A stretch of 6,795 nt of DNA from JBKHBQ01 sp046542305 (GTDB taxonomy: Bacteria; Bacteroidota; Bacteroidia; Bacteroidales; 4484-276): assembly GCA_046542305.1 (NCBI GenBank), contig JBKHBQ010000212.1:1-6795 (forward strand), read 5' to 3'. Shown piece after piece: positions 1 through 5,889 of the stretch. The position numbers and the translations under genes were made by a program. The notes under the pieces are model-generated. The model was given only the letters and a program-made list of their open reading frames with translations. It was not told the origin of the DNA and ran no database searches. The stretch's first letter is position 1. Every line of letters begins with the position of its first letter.

Positions 1-803
1 TTCTGCGCCAGCTCCGTAAAATTAACTCCATCCTCCGATCGTAAAATTTTGAATTTCGAAATCGGCGCTTCATCGGCAATCCAGTCCACACGGATGTGTT
101 CATTGTTTTCAACGGTGGCATAGCGGATGTAGGCAAAGCCAGGCTTGTTGTAGGTTTTGGAAAGGATGGAATGCTCGCAGGAAGTGGAGGTGCGGGTTTC
201 ATCCGGATTAAAAGCCCTGATCTTGTATGTATAGAGTACATCCGGAGACAGATTGGTATGCACAAAAGTGGTGGTACCTGCCGCAACTGTACCAATTACA
301 CCGAAAGCCCCCCCGTCTTCAGAAGCCAGTATTTTATACCCTTCAAGTTCGGGAACCATATTAACGTAAGAAGTCCAGTCGAGCGTAACAAAATTTCCGC
401 AAATATCCAGTTGTGGCGGTTGCAGAAAAATGGTACGCAGGCTGTCCGACCAGGGTGATTGAGGTATAGTGGGTGTAAAAGAATAGATATAATATAATTC
501 TGCTTTGGTGCAAGCATTGGTCCTTGTATCGATAAATGATGACTGTGAAGAGCCGAAAACGGTGTCGATACGAACATCAATATTATCCATATGCTGCACA
601 ATGACGTATCCGGTGGGATTGTCGGTGGTGGGAAACCAGGATAGGACGGGATTTCCGGAAGCGTTGATACTGATGGAGTCGACCTGCGGTGTCTGAAGAC
701 TTTGAGCGTTTGCCCGAAAGGCGAAAATCAAAAAAACAAACACAGGCAAAATCCATCCTGCATTAGGACAAATAAAGTTTTTGTTTGCTGTGATCTGTTT
801 CAT
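1..803 (-). CDS. Secreted fibronectin-III-repeat protein, N-terminal part (3' end outside window)
   Basis: I read this frame directly; it is open from the ATG at 803 to the left edge (267 codons plus two bases, no stop). Residues 1-33 form a signal peptide: basic N-terminus, hydrophobic core around residues 17-29, likely cleavage after ANA (33/34). Three FN3-like beta-sandwich repeats follow, at about 38-128, 129-218 and 219 to the edge. They share a W strand (LSWFP, LDWTS, VDWIA) followed by a G/K-Y/F-x-I strand; repeats 2 and 3 both carry KIL(A/R)SEDG at about 157-164 and 252-259. No catalytic motif is visible. In Bacteroidota, proteins built like this often end in a type IX secretion sorting domain ('gliding motility-associated C-terminal domain'), but that end is not in the window, so surface display is inference. 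The ATG lies four bases after the M16 stop, with no Shine-Dalgarno motif. Function unknown; an adhesive or structural surface role is a guess. Confidence 0.8.
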   Translation of the reverse strand, partial: MKQITANKNFICPNAGWILPVFVFLIFAFRANAQSLQTPQVDSISINASGNPVLSWFPTTDNPTGYVIVQHMDNIDVRIDTVFGSSQSSFIDTRTNACTKAELYYIYSFTPTIPQSPWSDSLRTIFLQPPQLDICGNFVTLDWTSYVNMVPELEGYKILASEDGGAFGVIGTVAAGTTTFVHTNLSPDVLYTYKIRAFNPDETRTSTSCEHSILSKTYNKPGFAYIRYATVENNEHIRVDWIADEAPISKFKILRSEDGVNFTELAQ

Positions 804-807
804 ATTT

Positions 808-2100
808 TTAATCTTTCTTACCCACAACCAGCCTCACCAAACTATCGGGCTGTAAATACTTAACGGCCAAATCGCGGATTTCTTCTGCGGTGATGTTTTT
901 TATTGTTTCCAGATAATGCTGAAAGAAGTCCATGCCGAGGCCGAAATCCGAGGCTGACTTCACCAGTTCTGCCAGTGCAAACGGGCCGTCGGCGCTACGC
1001 AGGAAACTGCCGTGCAGATAGTTCTTCACCAGCCTGAGTTCCTCCTCCGGCACGAGATCACGCTGCAGGCGCCCGATTTCATGAAACACCTCATCGATGG
1101 CAGCACGGGTCACATCGTTCCCTACCTCGGAGGCGATCACGAACATTCCGTCGTGCCTCAGCGAGCTGGCCATGGAGCCGATGCCATAAGTATAGCCTTT
1201 GTCCTCGCGGATGTTGCTCATCAAGCGCGATCCAAAATAACCGCCAAGGACGGTATTCAGCACCTGAAACTTCAGGAAGTCGGGATGCAACTTGGAAAAC
1301 AATGGCCTGCCGATCCTGAATGCCGACTGCAAAGCGCCGGGTTTTTCCATCCTGTGCTCCTGCTGCTGCGCGGGCGCGGCTTCAGGAATCTCCACCTTTT
1401 GCGGCTCATGGTTTTCCGTTGTATGTTTCCCGAAATAGCGGTTCAGGGTTTTGTCGATGTCTGCAGGCAGTTTCCCCGCGACGATCAGCCGGAAAGGAGC
1501 TTGCCTGTAATAACTATCGTAAAAATCGACCAGCATTTGCGGTTCGACCAAGTCGTAATCCTCGGCCCTGGAATAGCGACCGTAAGGATGGTCATCCCCG
1601 AAAATCAAACTCCCGAAATAATGGCGGGCCATGTATTTCACCTTCTGCATATTTACCAGGAATTCCTGTTTTGATTTGCCTGCGATCGTTCGTATCTCAT
1701 CCTCCGGGAAGGTGGCCCTGAAGGCCGTTTCCTGAAGAAGGGGCAGCAGGATTTCGAGGTGGCGCGTAAGGCAGTACAGGCTGATGCGGCTGTCGTCGCG
1801 TGTGGCAACCGTTTTCAGATAAGCTCCGTAAAAATCCACCGTTGTGGCAATTTCCTTCGAGGTAAAGCTTGCGGTTCCTTCGGTAATACATTTATTGGCG
1901 AAATGTGCCGTCAGCGACTGGTTTTGATAAATTGAGCCTGCCTCAAAGATCAGGTCGATCCTGAGCAGATCCTCCGTACCGGCATGGATGGCAAAAACTT
2001 CGCTGCCGTTGTCGAGGCGGTAGTTTTCCGGTGAAATCAATGCCACCGGATCGATGGGTTTGATGTCCGGTCTTTTCTTTCTGAATTCCTGTGCAATCAT
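808..2100 (-). CDS. M16 peptidase-family protein, non-catalytic (zinc-site-less) partner subunit
   Basis: This 430-residue protein has the usual length and two-domain layout of an M16B (pitrilysin/processing-peptidase type) subunit. The zinc motif has decayed: where family members read HxxEH, residues 66-70 read HFANK, so the catalytic Glu and second His are gone. The N-terminal half is about residues 25-225, a Glu/Gln/Ala/Pro-rich linker covers about 226-256, and the C-terminal half follows. That half keeps the family motif GGYFGSRL (287-293) and then R298, Y303 and Y305, matching the Arg/Tyr pair that binds substrate in M16 enzymes. No signal peptide is visible, so it is probably cytoplasmic. 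Its ATG overlaps the stop of the upstream M16 gene in ATGA, implying translational coupling and matched amounts. Most likely it is the regulatory or substrate-binding half of a heterodimer with that gene's product. The family assignment is firm; the substrate is unknown. Confidence 0.92.
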   Translation of the reverse strand: MIAQEFRKKRPDIKPIDPVALISPENYRLDNGSEVFAIHAGTEDLLRIDLIFEAGSIYQNQSLTAHFANKCITEGTASFTSKEIATTVDFYGAYLKTVATRDDSRISLYCLTRHLEILLPLLQETAFRATFPEDEIRTIAGKSKQEFLVNMQKVKYMARHYFGSLIFGDDHPYGRYSRAEDYDLVEPQMLVDFYDSYYRQAPFRLIVAGKLPADIDKTLNRYFGKHTTENHEPQKVEIPEAAPAQQQEHRMEKPGALQSAFRIGRPLFSKLHPDFLKFQVLNTVLGGYFGSRLMSNIREDKGYTYGIGSMASSLRHDGMFVIASEVGNDVTRAAIDEVFHEIGRLQRDLVPEEELRLVKNYLHGSFLRSADGPFALAELVKSASDFGLGMDFFQHYLETIKNITAEEIRDLAVKYLQPDSLVRLVVGKKD

Positions 2101-3344
2101 GAGTGGTTGGTTTTTGCGCGGTAATACAATGCTGAGCTGTTATCGGGGCGAAGCACCCCGCGTGCGACGATTAGCAGTTGTTCAGCCGTAACGGCGCGGT
2201 ATTTTTCAATCTCGCGGTTCACCATTTCGGCATCGCCCAGCAATTCGGCAAAAGCCAGATTAATGGCTTTATCCAGAACATTCATCCTGCTGAATTCGAT
2301 GTTTGATTCTATTTTATTCTTCACTTTTTGAAGTTCCTGTGTGCCTGTAATCTGATTCCTGAATGCTTCCACCTGCGCATCAATGGCCTTTTCGGCCTCT
2401 TCCAGGCTGATACCGGGATTGGGTTTCCCCGACACCACCAGCAAACCACGGTCGAAGCTGCCGGTGATGTAGGCATCCAGCTCGCTGAACATTTTGCGGT
2501 CCTTGATCAGGTACTGGTACAGGCGCGACGAATTGCCGTTGCCCAGCACATCCGAGAGCAGGTCGGTGGCATGGTAATCCTCATCGTTGCGGCCGCACAT
2601 GTGCCAGGCCTTGTAGATGGCATCCGAAGGCACCTCACGCTCCACCTCGAGGCGGCGTGCCTCCTTTTGCTCCGGTTCCTGCGGAAGCACCCGTTTGTTA
2701 AGTCCGGTATTTTCGATACTGCCGAACCATTTTTCGGCCAGTTGTTTCACTTCTGCAGTATCCACATTTCCGGCCACCACCAGTACGGCATTATTCGGGT
2801 TGTAATACTTATTGTAAAACTCCCGCACATCCTCCATCACGGCATTCTGTATATGGCTGATCTCCTTGCCGATGGTCGACCAACGGTAGGGATGCACCTG
2901 ATAAGCCAGCGGCCTGAGCAGCATCCACACATCGCCGTAAGGCTGGTTGAGATGGGTTTGCCTGAATTCCTCGGTCACCACATTGCGCTGCACCTCCAGG
3001 CTTTTTTCAGAAAAAGCAAGCCGGTACATCCTGTCGCTTTCCAGCCAGAATGCTGTTTCCAGGTTTTCGCGCGGCAGCGTGAGGTAATAGTTGGTCACGT
3101 CGTTGTTGGTGAAAGCATTGTTCTCGCCGCCCACCGCCTCCAGCGTCCCATCAAATTTCGGAACGTTTACGGAGCCGCCAAACATCAGGTGTTCGAACAA
3201 ATGGGCAAAGCCGGTTTTATCCGGATCTTCATCGCGCGCGCCCACATCATACAGCACATTCATCGCCACAATTGGCGTGGCAGGATCGTGGTGCACGATC
3301 ACCCGAAGGCCGTTGCCGAGTGTAAATTTATCAAATCGGATCAT
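2097..3344 (-). CDS. M16 family zinc metallopeptidase, catalytic subunit
   Basis: This 415-residue M16B peptidase should hydrolyse peptide bonds using one zinc ion. Numbered from the ATG at 3344, the inverted zinc motif HLFEH is at 48-52 (H48 and H52 ligands, E51 general base). The third ligand is E125 or E126 in the segment NVVTEEF, about 73 residues on, as the family requires. The conserved NAFTNNDVTNYY segment is at about 76-87. In the C-terminal half, GNGNSSRLYQYL (269-280) is conserved, but the expected Arg and Tyr that follow are replaced (I280 and S287 by ungapped alignment with the partner). It therefore probably depends on the downstream M16 protein. No signal peptide is seen, so it is probably cytoplasmic. 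I chose 3344 because the protein then begins MIRFDKFTLGNGL, as homologues do; the only longer start is a TTG at 3407 inside a predicted terminator loop. Substrate unknown. Confidence 0.94.
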   Translation of the reverse strand: MIRFDKFTLGNGLRVIVHHDPATPIVAMNVLYDVGARDEDPDKTGFAHLFEHLMFGGSVNVPKFDGTLEAVGGENNAFTNNDVTNYYLTLPRENLETAFWLESDRMYRLAFSEKSLEVQRNVVTEEFRQTHLNQPYGDVWMLLRPLAYQVHPYRWSTIGKEISHIQNAVMEDVREFYNKYYNPNNAVLVVAGNVDTAEVKQLAEKWFGSIENTGLNKRVLPQEPEQKEARRLEVEREVPSDAIYKAWHMCGRNDEDYHATDLLSDVLGNGNSSRLYQYLIKDRKMFSELDAYITGSFDRGLLVVSGKPNPGISLEEAEKAIDAQVEAFRNQITGTQELQKVKNKIESNIEFSRMNVLDKAINLAFAELLGDAEMVNREIEKYRAVTAEQLLIVARGVLRPDNSSALYYRAKTNHS

Positions 3345-3365
3345 ACTAGTTTCTTCATTGGGTTG

Positions 3366-3373
3366 CAAAGGTA
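3366..3373 (-). promoter_or_regulatory. Candidate Bacteroidota-type -7 promoter element for the M16 operon
   Basis: The minus strand reads TACCTTTG, an exact match to the TAnnTTTG -7 element of the Bacteroidota primary sigma factor. It ends 21 bases before the ATG at 3344, which would give a leader of roughly 16 bases. The -33 element is weak: about 17 bases upstream there is TTTTTC, the T-tract of the preceding terminator, instead of TTG. The position just after a candidate terminator and before a new operon supports the call. An 8-base motif with two free positions can occur by chance. Confidence 0.45.
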
Positions 3374-3391
3374 GTGAAAGTAATGGCTTTG

Positions 3392-3413
3392 AAAAACCAG
3401 GGATCAACCCCGG
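3392..3413 (-). terminator. Candidate intrinsic terminator after the TonB-dependent receptor gene
   Basis: On the minus strand, CCGGGG (3413-3408) can pair with CCCTGG (3402-3397) across the five-base loop TTGAT. This gives a six-base-pair, GC-rich stem with one G-U pair. Five T residues follow directly (3396-3392). The hairpin starts about 33 bases past the receptor's TGA stop and ends before the candidate M16 promoter, so it would separate the two transcription units. The stem and T-tract are short, so termination may be only partial. Confidence 0.5.
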
Positions 3414-3446
3414 AAAACCGGCGCAAAAGTCCCGGAAACAGGCCTT

Positions 3447-5822
3447 TCAGAACCTTATCCTGTAAAACATCATGGGAAAGATGCCCTGCTGGTAATCGGT
3501 TTTGATGCGGTTGTTCACCGGATCCCAGGTTTGCTGAAAGATGTTCTGATGGTTGGTAACGTTCTTGATTTCCAGCGCCCACTCCTGGTCCACATTTTTC
3601 AGGTTGAGTTTGTAGCTGAGCTTTATATCGAGGGTGAAATAGGGGTCGTACTGCAGCCCGAACGCCCGGTTCCAGTCGCGTTCGGTGCGGCTTTCCGCAA
3701 TGGATTCCTCTGCATCTATTGGCGTGTAGCGCCGGCCGCCGGCATACACGCCCCGCACATCGAAAGCCAGCCGGTTTTGCTTCCCCACTTTCCATTCATA
3801 TCCGCCCAGAGCATTCAGCACATAATTGCTGTTAAAGGCGGTATTCCGCAGGACATCATCGTATCCGCGATACTTCGATTCGAAAAGTGAGCCGGTTAGC
3901 AGGAAATAGTATCCGCGGCTGAAGAATTTTTCCACGGTAAGTTCCAGCCCGTAATTGTATCCTTTCCCTTTGTTCACCAGACTGTCCACCAGGCTGATGG
4001 CAAAATATCCGCCCTCGTTGAGCATCGAAAATTCGGGGAAATCCTGTTTCACCGGCACATCGAACAGAAACTGATAATAGGTTTCCACCTTCAGCCTGAA
4101 GGCTTCGCTGAGCATTTTGTCGTAGGCCAGCACCCACTGATGGCTGCGCGTAAAATCCAGATCCTTGTTGGTTTGCAGTTTTTGATCGCCGGACGTTGTC
4201 ACCACGAAATAAGTCATCTTCGGCTGGGTCTGGCTCAGCAGGCCGTAAGCCAGGCCGATGCTTTGCAGCGGAGCAAAATTCCATTTCAGCCCAAACCGGG
4301 GCTCCAGGCTTTTGCTGCCATTCAGGGTGAAATACTGCGCGTACAGGCCGCTGTTCATCGTAAGCTGTTCATCGAACCGGTACTGCCATTCTCCGTAGCC
4401 ACGGATCAGGCCCATGCCGCCCCGGCTTTCGGTAAGGGTCACAAATTCACGGTCGTCGCGGTCGTATACGCTGTCGTTGAACACCACATCGTACCAGTCG
4501 AAGATCAATCCGGCGGAAACATTGCTGCGGGCGCTGTACTTGTGATCCAGTCCGGCAGAAACCGAATATTTGGTTTCACGGTTCAGCGAACGGTAAAATG
4601 CGTCTTTCACCAGCGGATCAGGCTCGATGATGGAATCGATGGAGGTGCGGCTTTCGGCTGCCGATACCGCGACAATGGTTTTCAGCCTGGTATCCGGATC
4701 AAAAAAATAGCTGTTCGACAGTCCGATCACCCCCATGGCGGCATTGAAATCAGTATCGGTGCCGGTAAGTCCCCAGGAGAATTCATCGTCTTCCTTCTCG
4801 CTGTCGTAAAGTTTTATGCTGCTCAATCCGCCCACCCCGAACAGCTCGAATTTCCCTGCATGTTTTGTGGGCATATCCAGTTTAAAGGTAAGATCCTGGT
4901 AATCGGGCACCGAACTGCCCGGGCTGAAATCGATGCCGATGAGGCTGAAGATGCGGGGCGTAGAATAGCGGTAACTTGCAAGGAACGACGAGCCGTTTGT
5001 TTGGCTCAGCGGGCCCTCGGCACCCAATTCAAAACCGTTGAAGCCGATCTGCCCGGTAAACTCATAATCTTCGCTGTTGCCCGATCGCAGATTCAGGTCG
5101 AACACCCCTGAAATTGCATTGCCATATTCGGCCGGAAAGGCGCCGGTAAAGAAATCGGAATTGGCCAGCAGGTTGTTGTTGAGCATGCTCACGGGGCCGC
5201 CGGTGGTACCAACGGCTCCGAAATGGTTGGGGTTGGGAATATCGATGCCCTCGAGGCGCCACAGCAATCCAAGCGGCGAATTGCCCCGGATGATAATGTC
5301 GTTACGCGAATCGTCGCTGGCATACACCCCGGCATAATTGGCCGCCATGCGGGAAGGATCGCCCAGGCTGCCGGCGTAGCGTGCGGTTTCCTCCACCGTG
5401 AACGAACGGGCGCTAACAGTGGCCATATCGTTCAGCGGCTGCGACTTGTCTTTTTCTGCTGTGATCACCACGGCTTCGGTGGTCATGATCTTTTCCTGCA
5501 ATCCAATATTCAATACGGGTTGTTTTCCCGAAGTAACCTCCAGATTATTAATGCGCTCCGTTTCATATCCCATATATGATACCTGCACATCCACTCGTCC
5601 CACGGGCACCTCATCCAGTTTGAAGCGGCCTTCCAGATCCGTAACAGTACCAATCAGCGGATCGGTACCCGGAATGGTAATGGTAGCGCCGGGCAGCGGC
5701 GAGCCGCTCACCCTGTCGCTAACGCTGCAACGTATAATCTGGGTAATCCCGGGTTGTTGGGCTTCTGCAAACAGGACCAAAAATAAAAGGACAATCAGTA
5801 CATTGAGCCGGTGTGATTTCAT
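3447..5822 (-). CDS. TonB-dependent outer-membrane receptor with carboxypeptidase-regulatory-like domain
   Basis: From the ATG at 5822 this is a 791-residue outer-membrane transporter, expected to take up a ligand using TonB/ExbBD energy. Residues 1 to about 21 are a signal peptide (MKSHRL, hydrophobic core, cleavage near AEA/QQ). A CarboxypepD_reg-like beta domain spans about 31-110 (SGSPLPGATI, VTDLEGRF, VSYMGYE). A TonB-box-like stretch, EAVVITAE, sits at about 116-123, followed by the plug domain (about 125-250; IIIRGNSPLGLLWRLEG near 176-192, FPAEYGNAISGVFD near 229-242). The beta-barrel fills the rest and ends in FYRIRF, with the terminal aromatic expected of the outer-membrane assembly signal. 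An in-frame ATG at 5864 would add 14 residues before the signal peptide, which is less likely. No SusD-like lipoprotein or glycan enzyme is adjacent, so this is not a recognisable polysaccharide-utilisation locus. The barrel does not reveal the ligand. Confidence 0.93.
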   Translation of the reverse strand: MKSHRLNVLIVLLFLVLFAEAQQPGITQIIRCSVSDRVSGSPLPGATITIPGTDPLIGTVTDLEGRFKLDEVPVGRVDVQVSYMGYETERINNLEVTSGKQPVLNIGLQEKIMTTEAVVITAEKDKSQPLNDMATVSARSFTVEETARYAGSLGDPSRMAANYAGVYASDDSRNDIIIRGNSPLGLLWRLEGIDIPNPNHFGAVGTTGGPVSMLNNNLLANSDFFTGAFPAEYGNAISGVFDLNLRSGNSEDYEFTGQIGFNGFELGAEGPLSQTNGSSFLASYRYSTPRIFSLIGIDFSPGSSVPDYQDLTFKLDMPTKHAGKFELFGVGGLSSIKLYDSEKEDDEFSWGLTGTDTDFNAAMGVIGLSNSYFFDPDTRLKTIVAVSAAESRTSIDSIIEPDPLVKDAFYRSLNRETKYSVSAGLDHKYSARSNVSAGLIFDWYDVVFNDSVYDRDDREFVTLTESRGGMGLIRGYGEWQYRFDEQLTMNSGLYAQYFTLNGSKSLEPRFGLKWNFAPLQSIGLAYGLLSQTQPKMTYFVVTTSGDQKLQTNKDLDFTRSHQWVLAYDKMLSEAFRLKVETYYQFLFDVPVKQDFPEFSMLNEGGYFAISLVDSLVNKGKGYNYGLELTVEKFFSRGYYFLLTGSLFESKYRGYDDVLRNTAFNSNYVLNALGGYEWKVGKQNRLAFDVRGVYAGGRRYTPIDAEESIAESRTERDWNRAFGLQYDPYFTLDIKLSYKLNLKNVDQEWALEIKNVTNHQNIFQQTWDPVNNRIKTDYQQGIFPMMFYRIRF

Positions 5823-5826
5823 GCGG

Positions 5827-5855
5827 CAAAAATAAAAATTTTGACCCCGCTCAAA
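5827..5855 (-). promoter_or_regulatory. Candidate promoter for the TonB-dependent receptor gene, abutting the start codon
   Basis: The minus strand reads TATTTTTG at 5834-5827, an exact TAnnTTTG match. It is preceded after 17 bases by TTTG (5855-5852), so both parts of the Bacteroidota promoter are present at an accepted spacing. It lies in the 67-base gap after the CHAD gene. The -7 element ends only four bases (CCGC) before the ATG at 5822, so transcription would begin at or very near the start codon. The region is A/T-rich, so a chance match is possible. Confidence 0.4.
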
Positions 5856-5889
5856 TAGCTTCATGTCTTACCGAAACATACAAGGAGGC

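Noticed and set aside
96..601. Short open frames on both strands (96-458 plus, 296-601 minus) near the left edge
   Set aside because: Both overlap the signal-peptide-bearing FN3 reading frame, which is uninterrupted from 803 to the edge and has coherent domain structure.
820..860. Promoter-like TAGTTTG with an upstream TTG on the minus strand before the FN3 gene
   Set aside because: It is one base short of TAnnTTTG, the TTG is at the far limit of spacing, and it lies inside the M16 coding sequence. It is too weak to call.
2328..3374. Long plus-strand open frame of 348 codons opposite the M16 catalytic gene
   Set aside because: It lies opposite a clear zinc peptidase gene. Its translation is rich in His, Ile, Leu and Gln with no family motif, as expected of an antisense shadow of codon-biased coding DNA.
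3355..3795. Minus-strand open frame of 146 codons overlapping the receptor's 3' end and the intergenic gap
   Set aside because: It is out of frame with the receptor, runs through the predicted terminator and promoter, and resembles no protein family.
4140..5111. Plus-strand open frame of 323 codons opposite the TonB-dependent receptor gene
   Set aside because: It is wholly antisense to the plug and barrel coding region, with no recognisable domain, no promoter and low-complexity composition.
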